64,000 bases of DNA from JANQHO01 sp965218075. Its GTDB lineage: Bacteria > Bacteroidota > Bacteroidia > Flavobacteriales > Schleiferiaceae. The translations under genes were made by a program, and so were the position numbers. The notes beneath the pieces were generated by a model, which worked only from the letters and a program-made list of their open reading frames with translations, did not search any database and had not been told where the DNA came from. Shown piece by piece: positions 9,414-18,373 of the stretch (positions within the stretch are counted from its first letter, which is position 1; every line of letters begins with the position of its first letter). Location: the NCBI GenBank assembly GCA_965218075.1, contig CBDCJZ010000003.1, positions 558,001-622,000 on the forward strand. Direction: 5' to 3'.

Positions 9414-10785
9414 GACCAGTGTTAGTATTTGAAGTAAATTTTTCCAAAAGCTCAACTCTCGAAAGAGAGTACTGCTGACTGTTGGCCATCTCTTTAAGGG
9501 TAAACTTCCCTGATTTTAACTCTTCTGCTCCTATCAGTACTACGTAAGGAATATTCTTCTTATTGGCGTAATCCATTTGCTTTTTGAGTTTAACATTGTC
9601 GGGGTAAACTTCTGACCTAACCCCCAGGTTCCTGAGTTCGGAAACCAATTTCATACAAAATAAAGTTTCTTCTTCCCCAAAATTGATAAGTAAGACTTCC
9701 GTTCCCTCCATAACTGTATCAGGAAATAAATCCAGTTCTTCCATCACCAACTGGATACGATCTAAACCAAAAGAAATGCCAATTCCCGATAAATTCTTCA
9801 ACCCAAAAATACCGGTAAGATCGTCATAACGACCACCACCGCCGATAGAACTCATCTCAACCTTATTGGCCTTAACTTCAAAAGTGGTTCCGGTATAATA
9901 ATCCAAGCCACGCACCAGGGTAATATCCATTTCTAAAGTAGGACTTAGATCAGTTGTATTTTCCACTATAAAGCGAAGTCCTTCGAGTCCCTTCATACCA
10001 ATAAAGGAGCCTTCAATAAGCTTTTCAACCTCTTTGATCTTTTGTTTATTAGAACCGGAAAGAAAAGCTATTTTTTCCACCGTTTTCCAAGTTTCCTTGC
10101 CAAAGCCTTTTTGTGCTAATTCTTTTACTATACCCTCCAATCCAATCTTATCCAGCTTGTCTAGAACAATAGTAAAATCCTGCAAACGATCTAATATTTG
10201 CAGATTTTCAGCTATGCCAACTAAGATTTTTCTATCGTTGAGCTTTATAGTAATCGGAATCTTGAGCTCTGAAAAAACGGCATCATAAAGCGCTATGAAG
10301 TCCAATTCCAGCAACAGAGAATTTGAGCCTATTGTATCTGCATCGCATTGGTAAAACTCTCGAAACCGACCTTTTTGAGGACGATCAGCTCGCCAAACTG
10401 GTTGTATTTGATAGCGCTTAAAGGGAAAGAGAATATCATTTTGATGTTGTACAATAAAGCGGGAAAATGGTACTGTGAGATCATAGCGCAATGCTTTGTC
10501 ACATATAGAAGGGCTTAAAACGGCGGCATCTTTTTCCCGATAAGCTTGCTGATTTACCTTTTTCAGAAAGTTGCCTGACTTTAAAATTTTAAACATCAAA
10601 CGATCCCCTTCTTCTCCATATTTTCCGGTAAGAGTAGAAAAATTCTCCATAGCCGGCGTTGCAATAGGAGCAAAACCGAATTTTTTAAAATTTCTTTCCA
10701 TAACTCCTATGATATGCTCTCGTTTAAGCATTTCCTGTGGCAAAAAATCATGGGTTCCTTTAGGTAAAGCTGGTTTTATCGACAT
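9400..10785 (-). CDS. hisS: Histidine--tRNA ligase
   Basis: Charges tRNA-His. A class II synthetase of about 461 residues. Visible signatures are motif 1 near LPKGTHDFLP, motif 2 (AD..QKGRFREFYQCDADTIG), the histidine-specific GLDYYTGTTFEV, GGGGRYDDL, motif 3 (GIGISFGLDRI), and a C-terminal anticodon-binding domain (VLLINFGEEE to YVVLIGAEELKSGKFTLK). I place the start at MSIKPALPKG (10785) rather than the ATG 15 bp upstream, because a TAATTTTG -7 box at 10802-10809 would put transcription initiation at about 10796. It leads an operon with hutH. Confidence 0.95.
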   Translation of the reverse strand: MSIKPALPKGTHDFLPQEMLKREHIIGVMERNFKKFGFAPIATPAMENFSTLTGKYGEEGDRLMFKILKSGNFLKKVNQQAYREKDAAVLSPSICDKALRYDLTVPFSRFIVQHQNDILFPFKRYQIQPVWRADRPQKGRFREFYQCDADTIGSNSLLLELDFIALYDAVFSELKIPITIKLNDRKILVGIAENLQILDRLQDFTIVLDKLDKIGLEGIVKELAQKGFGKETWKTVEKIAFLSGSNKQKIKEVEKLIEGSFIGMKGLEGLRFIVENTTDLSPTLEMDITLVRGLDYYTGTTFEVKANKVEMSSIGGGGRYDDLTGIFGLKNLSGIGISFGLDRIQLVMEELDLFPDTVMEGTEVLLINFGEEETLFCMKLVSELRNLGVRSEVYPDNVKLKKQMDYANKKNIPYVVLIGAEELKSGKFTLKEMANSQQYSLSRVELLEKFTSNTNTGHGKY

Positions 10786-10801
10786 TAGTTGGTTTTCCAT
10801 C

Positions 10802-10836
10802 CAAAATTAGAGAATATCTAAAGCTCATATTATCAA
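10802..10836 (-). promoter_or_regulatory. Candidate promoter of hisS-hutH
   Basis: Minus-strand TAATTTTG (10809-10802) with TTG at 10836-10834, a 24-bp spacer. It fits the Bacteroidota TAnnTTTG pattern and is the reason for preferring the second ATG of hisS. Confidence 0.4.
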
Positions 10837-11889
10837 CCTTACTGTACTTATTACCTATCTTTTTAAACTTCCCCTCCCTACTTACTAAAAACTGATCATT
10901 TCAAACTGCTATGACTCATGTTCTCTAGGGATATCGTGTCGTAAAAATAAGTATTACTCAAGCCTTCAAAACCAAATTTCATAAAGATGAGTAGAGCCAT
11001 GCAGTTTGCTCTTATTTGTCGTAGAATCTTCTATTCATCTTGATAAATACGTAATTAAGATGTTACGGCTTATCTGTAGACATCGGGTTAAAGTTTTAAG
11101 ACTTACCTTAGAATAATTGATCTTATATATTGAAAATTGAGAATCCCTTTGCGATAATTTACTTCAAACACATCTCCATCCTCAAAGACATATCACTGCT
11201 CCCAAGCATCCGGATTCCACTCTTTCTCACATAAGATTCATCCGTAATCGTAATTTTATCCTGTCTATAGTATAAGGATTATGCCGCCCTATTATCTTTC
11301 AAACCACTTATCTCTATATCCCCACGTTGTCGCCGGCTTGCTGATTATCATCAGATGCACAAAATCCTTATAACCGTAAAAGGCGCTAAGAGCTACTAAC
11401 ACTATTCCTAACTCGGCGAGAAAATAGTACAGATATATCCCCTCGCTTGTTGTTCTACTTTCTTCTCTTTGTAACTGGGCTAGCCTCTCACAATATTTTT
11501 GCGTACTCTTTCCTTCAAAAACTCATAACAAGGCCCTTAGGCCTTCTCAGCTTATCCCTTTCTTATTGGTCGGGACTTTCTGGGCTTCGAAAAGGCATTC
11601 ATCTGTTTCTAGTATTTCCAGAAACTTGTGTTTCTCTCCCCCCTTTAACATCAGGGCGATATTTAAAAGCTAGCTTGTGATAGGCCTTTTTATTTCGACC
11701 TGACTGGCACCTGCCTTTAAGCTTAATATGCTGTACCGCTCCATTTATGAAAATTACTGGAAACAAGCTGTTGTTGAGAAACTTGGATATTTAAATGCCA
11801 AAGGTTACAATAGCTTTTTACTATCTCTTAAGCTTAGCTGATTCTCCATCGTTTTTACACAAACGATTACATCAATGATTTTCCTAAAT
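10837..11889. other. Unidentified decayed region
   Basis: No intact gene. The minus strand from about 11690 down to 11110 carries strings that look formerly coding but sit in several frames: FLEILETDECLFEAQKVPT, CERLAQLQREESRTTSEG, LAELGIVLVALSAFYGYKDF, ISKPATTWGYRDKWFER, and YVFEDGDVFEVNYRKG. They could come from one protein of 250 residues or more, broken by several frameshifts. I do not recognise the family. No transposase motif was seen. Confidence 0.35.
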
Positions 11890-12156
11890 CTATTGACCTT
11901 CTGCATTTTCTTCTATTTCTTCAGCTGTCTCTTCCATAACCTTCTTGCCGGGTTCTTCCGCAGGTTCTTCCGCAGGTTCTTCCACGGGTTCTTCCACGGG
12001 TTCTTCCACGGGTTCTTCCACGGGTTCTTCCACGGATGACTTGTCAGTCATTTCAGTGTTGTTTGTATTCTCTTCTTCTATAGCAGTTCCAGCATTATTG
12101 CACGCAATAAAACCTGCAAGTAAAAAGGCTAGAAAAAAAAGATTTATCCTTTTCAT
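11890..12156 (-). CDS. Small lipoprotein with acidic Glu-Glu-Pro repeats
   Basis: An 88-residue protein from the ATG at 12156. The signal peptide with lipobox is MKRINLFFLAFLLAGFIAC, with the Cys as +1, so it should be membrane-anchored. After about 25 residues comes a run of EEPVEEP / EEPAEEP repeats (seven EEP units in a row), then the Glu-rich tail EETAEEIEENAEGQ. The repeat DNA is a near-perfect 12-bp tandem repeat, so the length is prone to slippage. The function is unknown; such tails often act as extended spacers or bind cations. An antisense reading of the same repeats (Gly-Ser-Ser) is a shadow. Confidence 0.6.
   Translation of the reverse strand: MKRINLFFLAFLLAGFIACNNAGTAIEEENTNNTEMTDKSSVEEPVEEPVEEPVEEPVEEPAEEPAEEPGKKVMEETAEEIEENAEGQ
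11947..12036. repeat. 12-bp tandem repeat inside the EEP lipoprotein gene
   Basis: About seven units of GGTTCTTCC followed by ACG or GCA (plus strand). Two adjacent unit types (GCA, then ACG) show stepwise duplication. All units keep the reading frame. Confidence 0.8.
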
Positions 12157-12160
12157 TGTT

Positions 12161-12190
12161 TTAAAGATATTAGATTTAAAGATATTAGAT
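12161..12190. repeat. 15-bp perfect direct repeat upstream of the EEP lipoprotein
   Basis: TTAAAGATATTAGAT occurs twice back to back just before the ATG at 12156 (minus-strand leader). It could be a duplicated leader segment; no regulatory role can be shown. Confidence 0.6.
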
Positions 12191-12266
12191 ATTAAACTAA
12201 CAATAAAGGGCAAAAATACGAATTTTTTCAAAAATGTCAATACAAAAATGTCTACTAGCTAAATTA

Positions 12267-14042
12267 TTATTCAGAAAATTCGATTAACTTTTTGCGGTAA
12301 GCAGAAAAAAGTTTTGATTTTGAAATAAAACCCATATATTGTTTCCCAACTAATACAGGTAAATTCCAGGCTCCTGTTAGCTCGAACTTCGTTGCTACAT
12401 CAGCCATACTATCATTTTTTTGAACGGTAGCAGGAGGGGGACTCATAAATTCTTTGATCATCGTGTTTTCATACAGGCTTTGGTCAAACATAATACTCCT
12501 AAAATCGTCTAAGGTTAAAATTCCTACCAAGTTTCCATATTCATCTAATACCGGAAAAAGGTTTCTTTTACTATGGCTTACCACTTTCACTAAGTCCCCT
12601 AAGGTCATTTCTTGATTAATGGGCTCAAAATCGGTCTCTATTACTTTATCAATTTTCAATAGAGTAAGAACCACCTGATCTTTATTATGGGTTAGTAAAT
12701 CTCCTCGTTGAGCTAGCTGCATAGTATAGATTGAATGGGGTAAGACACTGCTCGTGACCAAAAAAGAAGTAGCAGAAACTAGCATGAGGGGAATAAAGAG
12801 CTCATAGCTTCCGGTTATTTCAGCAATCATAAAAATAGCTGTGAAAGGTGCGTGGAGTACGCCGGCCATTAAACCAGCCATGCCTGCCAGGGCATAATTG
12901 CTAGACGCCAAATCAAAAATTCCGAATTGATTTAAACAGTAAGCAAAAACAAAACCCAGTGAAGCGCCAGTAAAAAGAGATGGGGCAAACACTCCGCCTA
13001 CCCCGCCAGCCCCGATACTAAAAACTGAGGCAAAAACCTTGAAGATTATCAGGCCAAATAGTAAACCAATTATCGCGAAATCGGACGAAATATATTCATA
13101 AATAATACTGTTTTTTACAACGGCTTCGAGTTCGTCGTTTAGTAAATAGTTGATAGTTTCATAACCTTCTCCGTAGAGAGGCGGAATTAAAAAAATAAGA
13201 GTCCCTAATAAGGTACCCCCTAATAAAACTTTGGTAAGTGGACTTTTTATCTTAGTAAAAAAGCTGTCGGCATAGAAATAAACTTTGTTAAAATACACTG
13301 AAGTAAACGCAGCTAGAATCCCTAGTATAAGATAGATAGGAATTTCACCTATTTGAAAGCTCGCAATGGATTTGTAATGAAAGAGATAATCATTACCCTG
13401 AATAAAGATCGAAGTAACGGCTCCTGAAACAGAAGCCAGTAGTAGTGGTATAAGGGAACTGAAAGTAAGGTCGAGGCTAAAGATTTCTATAGTGAAGATT
13501 ATAGCTGCAATAGGGGCATTAAAAATAGAAGCTATTGCTCCCGTAGTAGCACAGGATATTAAAAGTATTCTGGACTTAAAATTAACGTGAGCTAACCTCC
13601 CCAAGTTAGAACCTATAGCAGAACCACTGCTAACAGCAGGGCTTTCCAAACCTAAAGAACCTCCAAAGCCCACAGTGAAAATACTAGTAATTACCGAAGC
13701 GTACATTTTATAAGGTGCTAAAAAGCCATTTCTACGGGATATAGCAAATAGGGTTGAGGATATACCTTCTCCTACCTTAGCCTTAAACATTCTTTTGATT
13801 AAAACAGTAATGACAATACCTATAATGGGAAAAACAAAGTAATAGAGATTGAAATACCGATCAAAAAAATCAGATCTAACCAGTTCTTGAATGAAGTGAG
13901 TGCTGTTTTTTAATATTACTGCTACTAAACCAGATATAAGCCCTACTAAAATGCTTAAAATCAAAATAAAGTGCTTATGGGGAATATGACGGGTTCTCCA
14001 AGCTAAAAGACGGCCTAATAAAGTTTGGGGTCTTTTTATCAT
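12267..14042 (-). CDS. ClC-family chloride channel/antiporter with C-terminal CBS pair
   Basis: A 591-residue membrane protein. The N-terminal about 430 residues are the ClC core: SLGLESPAVSSGSAIG, matching the GxEGP filter motif with the gating Glu kept, then GAGGVGGVFAPSLFTGASLG (the GxFxP motif) and GVLHAPFTAIFMIAEITG. The C-terminal about 140 residues contain two CBS domains (LFPVLDEYGNLVGILTLDDF and LPVLVGKQYMGFISKSKL) that bind nucleotides and regulate transport. Known members move chloride, nitrate or fluoride; which one is not evident. It starts 6 nt downstream of the aspS stop on the same strand, so it is probably cotranscribed. Confidence 0.92.
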   Translation of the reverse strand: MIKRPQTLLGRLLAWRTRHIPHKHFILILSILVGLISGLVAVILKNSTHFIQELVRSDFFDRYFNLYYFVFPIIGIVITVLIKRMFKAKVGEGISSTLFAISRRNGFLAPYKMYASVITSIFTVGFGGSLGLESPAVSSGSAIGSNLGRLAHVNFKSRILLISCATTGAIASIFNAPIAAIIFTIEIFSLDLTFSSLIPLLLASVSGAVTSIFIQGNDYLFHYKSIASFQIGEIPIYLILGILAAFTSVYFNKVYFYADSFFTKIKSPLTKVLLGGTLLGTLIFLIPPLYGEGYETINYLLNDELEAVVKNSIIYEYISSDFAIIGLLFGLIIFKVFASVFSIGAGGVGGVFAPSLFTGASLGFVFAYCLNQFGIFDLASSNYALAGMAGLMAGVLHAPFTAIFMIAEITGSYELFIPLMLVSATSFLVTSSVLPHSIYTMQLAQRGDLLTHNKDQVVLTLLKIDKVIETDFEPINQEMTLGDLVKVVSHSKRNLFPVLDEYGNLVGILTLDDFRSIMFDQSLYENTMIKEFMSPPPATVQKNDSMADVATKFELTGAWNLPVLVGKQYMGFISKSKLFSAYRKKLIEFSE

Positions 14043-14048
14043 AAATGC

Positions 14049-15794
14049 TTAAACGTTGATTTTTAGCTTGAGCTCATCCAACTGCTCCCGGCTAATGTAG
14101 GATGGAGAATCGATCATCAGATCACGACCAGCATTGTTTTTTGGGAAGGCAATAAAGTTCCGGATACTTTCCCCACCTCCCAAAATAGTCACTAATCGAT
14201 CAAAGCCAAAAGCAATGCCTCCGTGAGGAGGAGCTCCATATTCGAGAGCATCCATCAGAAAACCAAACTGTGACTTTACATCTTCGTCACTAAAACCGAG
14301 TATGGATAACATCTTATGCTGAATCCCTTTGTCGTGAATACGTATTGATCCGCCTCCGATTTCATTGCCATTTAAGACCATATCATAGGCATTAGCTCGC
14401 ACTTTTCCAGGATCAGAATCAAATAGCGAGATATCTTCGGGATAGGGAGAAGTAAAAGGGTGGTGCCTGGCATACCAACGCTGCGTTTCTTCATCCCGTT
14501 CCAATAATGGAAAATCAACTACCCAAAGCGGAGCAAAGGTCTTGGGATTTCGCAAACCTAGCTCTTCCGCCAAATGCAGGCGGAGCTCGCCCAGGGCTTT
14601 TCTGGATTTTCGAGCCTTACCAGGAATGATTAACATCAGGTCACCCGGCTTGGCATCAAATTCTTCGGCCCATTTTAGCAAGGCATATTGGTCGAAAAAC
14701 TTGTCGACAGATGATTTTAAGCTACCGTCTCTGTTATACCTGCACCAAATCAGAACATCAGCCCTAACTTGCGGTCTTTTCACAAAAGCTGTAAGCGCAT
14801 CCATTTGTTTACGGCTATAGTTGGCACCGCCTTCTACATTTATACCTACGATGAGTTCCGCTTCATCAAAAATCTTGAAATTGACATTTTTAGCAACAGA
14901 TCTGAGTTCAGTGAAAGTCATTCCAAAACGGATGTCTGGCTTGTCATTACCGTAAAGTCGTATAGCATCTGTATAAGTTATCCTGGGGAAAGCTCCTACC
15001 TCAACTCCAACAATCTCTTTGAGCAAATGGCTAACTAATCCTTCAAAGGTTTGTAAAACGTCTTTGCTTTCTACAAAAGCCATTTCACAGTCTATCTGAG
15101 TAAATTCGGGTTGTCGATCTGCTCTCATATCCTCATCTCTAAAACACTTTACAATCTGGTAGTATTTATCTATCCCTCCTATCATCAGGAGTTGCTTAAA
15201 AGTTTGAGGGGATTGAGGTAAGGCATAAAACTGTCCTTCATTGATACGAGAGGGAACAATAAAATCTCGAGCACCCTCTGGTGTAGATTTTATAAGATGA
15301 GGCGTTTCTATTTCTATAAATCCTTTTTCATTGAGATATTGCCGAACAGTTAAGTTTAATTTGTTGCGCAAAAGCAGGTTTTTTTTGATCGGATTTCTGC
15401 GTATGTCGAGATAGCGATATCTCATGCGCAATTCTTCACCGCCATCAGTTTGATCTTCAATAGTAAAAGGAGGAATTTTTGAAGAGTTGAGCACAGTAAA
15501 AGAACTCACTTTAATCTCAATTTTTCCCGTGGAGATGCTAAGGTTTTTATTGCTCCTTTCAACTACCTCTCCTTCAGCTTGAATAACATACTCACGGCCA
15601 ATTCTGCGTACTTTTTCCATGAGAGAGGCATTCCACTCTTCGTTAAAAGCTAATTGAGTTATTCCATAATGGTCCCGCAAATCAATAAAGCTCATTCTTC
15701 CGAGATTGCGAACTTTTTGTATCCAGCCTACCAATTGAACTTTTTCACCTTTGTTTTTTAGGTTTAACTCGCCACAAGTATGAGTTCTATACAT
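14049..15794 (-). CDS. aspS: Aspartate--tRNA ligase
   Basis: Charges tRNA-Asp. A 581-residue class IIb synthetase from the ATG at 15794 (MYRTHTCGELNLKNKGE). An in-frame ATG at 15839 overlaps the divergent tadA region and sits upstream of the -7 box. The N-terminal OB-fold anticodon domain (VQLVGWIQKVRNLGRMSFI) is followed by motif 2 (CFRDEDMRADRQPEFTQID), the bacterial GAD-type insertion, and motif 3 (GGIAFGFDRLVTILGG). Length is the bacterial norm. The ClC gene follows directly. A TAATTTTG box at 15822-15815 precedes the start. Confidence 0.96.
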   Translation of the reverse strand: MYRTHTCGELNLKNKGEKVQLVGWIQKVRNLGRMSFIDLRDHYGITQLAFNEEWNASLMEKVRRIGREYVIQAEGEVVERSNKNLSISTGKIEIKVSSFTVLNSSKIPPFTIEDQTDGGEELRMRYRYLDIRRNPIKKNLLLRNKLNLTVRQYLNEKGFIEIETPHLIKSTPEGARDFIVPSRINEGQFYALPQSPQTFKQLLMIGGIDKYYQIVKCFRDEDMRADRQPEFTQIDCEMAFVESKDVLQTFEGLVSHLLKEIVGVEVGAFPRITYTDAIRLYGNDKPDIRFGMTFTELRSVAKNVNFKIFDEAELIVGINVEGGANYSRKQMDALTAFVKRPQVRADVLIWCRYNRDGSLKSSVDKFFDQYALLKWAEEFDAKPGDLMLIIPGKARKSRKALGELRLHLAEELGLRNPKTFAPLWVVDFPLLERDEETQRWYARHHPFTSPYPEDISLFDSDPGKVRANAYDMVLNGNEIGGGSIRIHDKGIQHKMLSILGFSDEDVKSQFGFLMDALEYGAPPHGGIAFGFDRLVTILGGGESIRNFIAFPKNNAGRDLMIDSPSYISREQLDELKLKINV

Positions 15795-15814
15795 GCTCTT
15801 CACAACTATATTGG

Positions 15815-15850
15815 CAAAATTATAAAGTATTGAAAGCAAAGCTATATTTG
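15815..15850. promoter_or_regulatory. Divergent -7 boxes between aspS and tadA
   Basis: Minus-strand TAATTTTG (15822-15815) points to aspS and plus-strand TATATTTG (15843-15850) points to tadA. Both fit TAnnTTTG. Their positions imply transcription starts near 15809 (aspS) and 15856 (tadA), which excludes the more upstream ATGs of both genes. Clear -33 TTG elements at proper spacing were not found. Confidence 0.45.
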
Positions 15851-15871
15851 TATGGGCAGTTTGGTAGATCT

Positions 15872-16318
15872 ATGGCAAAGCTGATTGTATCTTCGGATGA
15901 ATACTTTATGAAACGGGCTTTGCGGGAAGCTTCGAAGGCAGGGGAAGAAGGAGAGGTCCCGGTGGGTGCCGTAGTAGTGATAAATAATAAAGTCATAGGT
16001 CGTGGATATAACCTTACCGAGAGGCTAACTGATGTTACTGCTCATGCCGAGATGCAGGCTATTACTGCCGCCAGCTCTTATTTAGGTTCAAAGTATCTTA
16101 CCGAATGCTCTATTTATATTACCCTTGAACCCTGTACGATGTGTGGGGGAGCTCTTTTCTGGGCACAAATTAGCAAAGTGGTATTTGGTACTCGTGATTC
16201 TAGAAGAGGATTTCTGTCTTTAGGAGGTAAGCTTCATCCCAAAACGAAACTTTTGGAAGGAGTTTTAGAATCGGAAACATCAGAGATAGTAAAGGAATTC
16301 TTTAAAAAGAAAAGGTAG
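15872..16318 (+). CDS. tadA: tRNA-specific adenosine deaminase
   Basis: Makes inosine at the wobble position of tRNA-Arg(ACG). A 148-residue protein from the ATG at 15872 (MAKLIVSSDEYFMKRALREA); an upstream in-frame ATG at 15830 precedes the -7 box. Zinc and catalytic residues are complete: His58 and Glu60 in HAEMQAI, and Cys88 and Cys91 in PCTMCGGAL. The following FGTRDSRRGFLSLGG matches bacterial TadA. It is divergent from aspS. About 230 bp without recognisable content follow before the tandem array. Confidence 0.93.
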   Translation: MAKLIVSSDEYFMKRALREASKAGEEGEVPVGAVVVINNKVIGRGYNLTERLTDVTAHAEMQAITAASSYLGSKYLTECSIYITLEPCTMCGGALFWAQISKVVFGTRDSRRGFLSLGGKLHPKTKLLEGVLESETSEIVKEFFKKKR

Positions 16319-16549
16319 ATATAAAAATTGCTCGAAAAAGTGAAAATTTTAGACTGTCATACCTTTAGAGGTGATAGGAGAAATTCTTTAGGTGCGGATG
16401 GCACGAAAAAATAGATTATCAAAACAGTAAATGACACTTAACTAATGCTCTACCCCTACTCTGTAATGGCATTTGACTGAAAAAGCTGGTTTGCAGAAGA
16501 AGCACTAGCTGGCTTTAAGACAAAGAGTAAAGAAAATCATTTTTTCTCT

Positions 16550-17176
16550 TTAATCAATTAAAATATCAAATTGTATTGCTGCTCCCCACGCATTTGTATG
16601 TTCTAAGATTCTACCGTCGCCGTCACTATAGGAATAATGGGGGCCAAAACTAAAAGCAGTTTTAGCTGAAGTTTTAAATTGAACGAGAGTTTGCAACTTA
16701 AATGCAAGTGTTACTGGACTGATTACGTCACGATGATTATGATCAGAAAAATACTTTTCCGAGTACAAAGCTACAAGACTATGGAGGCCGAAACTCGTTC
16801 TTAACCTTAAAGTCCAATTTTCATTTATCTTTGGCCTATATTCAAATCCCAGATAATTTGTGAGCTCTGTCTTTTCATAGGAGTTTTCAAAGGAATAAGG
16901 ATCATTTATCTTCTTTACCTCATATGACAACCTATAAACACCCGTTTCGTAGACAATCGAAAAATTTTTGTTAATCACTCTGTAGCTAATTTCAATCTTA
17001 GTTCCCCAAGCCGGCGGGTTCCACAGGGAACTATCAAGGAAATAACCATCAGTAAGCTTAAAACTGGAAAGATCGAAATACCTGCCTAATGAAATAGTAA
17101 CGAGCTGGGCGTTCAATCTCCAACTGAAAATGATGAGAAACATCAGGGGTAATAGACTGGTAAAAACCTTTTTCAT
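16550..17176 (-). CDS. Secreted beta-barrel-like protein, array copy 1
   Basis: A 208-residue protein with signal peptide MKKVFTSLLPLMFLIIFSWR ending at LNAQ. The rest is rich in alternating hydrophobic/polar stretches (LVTISLGRYFDL, KIEISYRVINKNFSIVYETG, YLGFEYRPKINENWTLRLR, FKLQTLVQFKTSAKTAFSFG), ending in the aromatic/hydrophobic strand AIQFDILID. This suggests a small 8-10 strand outer-membrane barrel, though I can name no family. Closest to copy 2; the 17xx-coordinate loops differ by scattered substitutions. Its ATG overlaps the TGA of a truncated lipoprotein gene (ATGA), so it may be translationally coupled. Confidence 0.7.
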   Translation of the reverse strand: MKKVFTSLLPLMFLIIFSWRLNAQLVTISLGRYFDLSSFKLTDGYFLDSSLWNPPAWGTKIEISYRVINKNFSIVYETGVYRLSYEVKKINDPYSFENSYEKTELTNYLGFEYRPKINENWTLRLRTSFGLHSLVALYSEKYFSDHNHRDVISPVTLAFKLQTLVQFKTSAKTAFSFGPHYSYSDGDGRILEHTNAWGAAIQFDILID

Positions 17177-17601
17177 TTCTTTGGCAGTTTAAAACACATA
17201 ATATAGTAGCCATCCTGTGCATATACATAGCCCAGCTCTCCATTTACCGCTCATTACTATATGCAAAAAAGTTTTGATAAATATTTTGATTATTTTTAGT
17301 ATCAATAGACAGGTAACTTAAGAAATCATTCCACTTCCAGAGTGTATTGCCATTAATGCCATCTACCATCCACAGTATATCTCCAACATTAGTGGCGTTC
17401 GTGCTAAAAAGCACATTGTTACTATAAACTATGGGTTTGATGGTTCCAACCACGATTGAGATTAGGTGACATAGGCATTTTCCAAACCATTTGCAGCTTG
17501 GAAGAATCTTTATTGCCAAAGGGGTTCACAGGGGACTCACCAGCTAATGGCTCGGGCTTCTCACAAGCCCCAATCATTAAGCTCATTAATAATATTTTCA
17601 C
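17173..17601 (-). pseudogene. Truncated beta-propeller lipoprotein, array copy 1
   Basis: It begins at a GTG (17601) with a short lipoprotein signal (KILLMSLMIGAC), then EKPEPLAGESPVNPFGNKDS and QMVWKMPMSPNLNRGWN, and then a stop through a frameshift. A second frame continues with VYSNNVLFSTNATNVGDILW, VDGINGNTLWKWNDF and FFAYSNE. A third frame gives AVNGELGYVYAQDGYYIMCF and ends K-L-P-K-K. 'Live' words such as VDG-NGNTLW-KW are typical of PQQ/WD-type propeller repeats. The pieces are far too short for a propeller, so the gene is dead or reduced to a leader. Confidence 0.65.
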
Positions 17602-17746
17602 TACTGACTTTTATTTTCATCTTTTTGGGGTAAGAAAGAGTAGCCCCCTAATCACCTTTAAAAAGATCAAAAAGCTTTGTCTCTAGTTTACTATTATTTC
17701 TCATTTTGACTTTAAAACAAAGAGTAAAGAAAATCATTTTTTCTCT

Positions 17747-18373
17747 TTAATCAATTAAAATATCAAATTGTAGTGCTGCTCCCCATGCATTTGTATGTTT
17801 TAAGATTCTATCGTCGTCGTAACGATAGGAATAATGAGGACCAAAGCTAAAAGCAGTTTTAGCTGAAGTTTTAAATTGAACGAGAGTTTGCAACTTAAAT
17901 GCAAATATTACTGGACTGATTACGTCACGATGATTATGATCAGAAAAATACTTTTCCGCGTACAAAGCTATAAGACTATGGGAACCGATACTCGCTCTTA
18001 ACCTTGAAGTCCAATTTTCATTTATCTTTGGCCTATATTCAAATCCCAGATAATTTGTGAACTCTGTCCTTTCATAGGAGTTTTCAAAGGAATAAGGATT
18101 ATTTATCTTCTTTACCTCATATGACAACCTATAAACACCCGTTTCGTAGACAATCGAAAAATTTTTGTTAATCACTCTGTAGCTAATTTCAATCTTAGTT
18201 CCCCAAGCCGGCGGGTTCAACAGGGAATCATCAAGGAAATAACCATCAGCAAGCTTAAAACTGGAAAGATCGAAATACCTGCCTAATGAAATGGTAACGA
18301 GCTGGGCGTTCAATCTCCAACTGAAAATGATGAGAAACATCAGGGGTAATAGACTGGTAAAAACCTTTTTCAT
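17747..18373 (-). CDS. Secreted beta-barrel-like protein, array copy 2
   Basis: 208 residues, nearly identical to copy 1 in the signal peptide and strand segments. It differs mainly at DDSLLNPP (DSSLWNPP in copy 1), FTNYLGFEYRP (LTNYLGFEYRP in copy 1), SRLRASIGSHSLIALYAEK and the turn YSYRYDDDRILK. The changes fall between the alternating strand-like segments, as expected for surface loops. Signal peptide cleavage is expected after LNAQ. It is coupled by ATGA to the preceding truncated lipoprotein copy. Confidence 0.7.
   Translation of the reverse strand: MKKVFTSLLPLMFLIIFSWRLNAQLVTISLGRYFDLSSFKLADGYFLDDSLLNPPAWGTKIEISYRVINKNFSIVYETGVYRLSYEVKKINNPYSFENSYERTEFTNYLGFEYRPKINENWTSRLRASIGSHSLIALYAEKYFSDHNHRDVISPVIFAFKLQTLVQFKTSAKTAFSFGPHYSYRYDDDRILKHTNAWGAALQFDILID

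Noticed and set aside
11447..11680. 77-codon plus-strand gene
   Set aside because: No family, and the opposite strand shows more protein-like fragments; likely a shadow of decayed DNA.
11945..12262. Plus-strand Gly-Ser-Ser repeat protein over the EEP lipoprotein
   Set aside because: It is the antisense of the 12-bp repeat; the minus-strand gene has a signal peptide and lipobox, the plus-strand one does not.
17058..17243. Separate 61-codon gene (MESWAMYMHRMATIL...) in each array unit
   Set aside because: It is the wrong frame over the lipoprotein tail GELGYVYAQDGYY, which overlaps the barrel start codon; composition is not protein-like.
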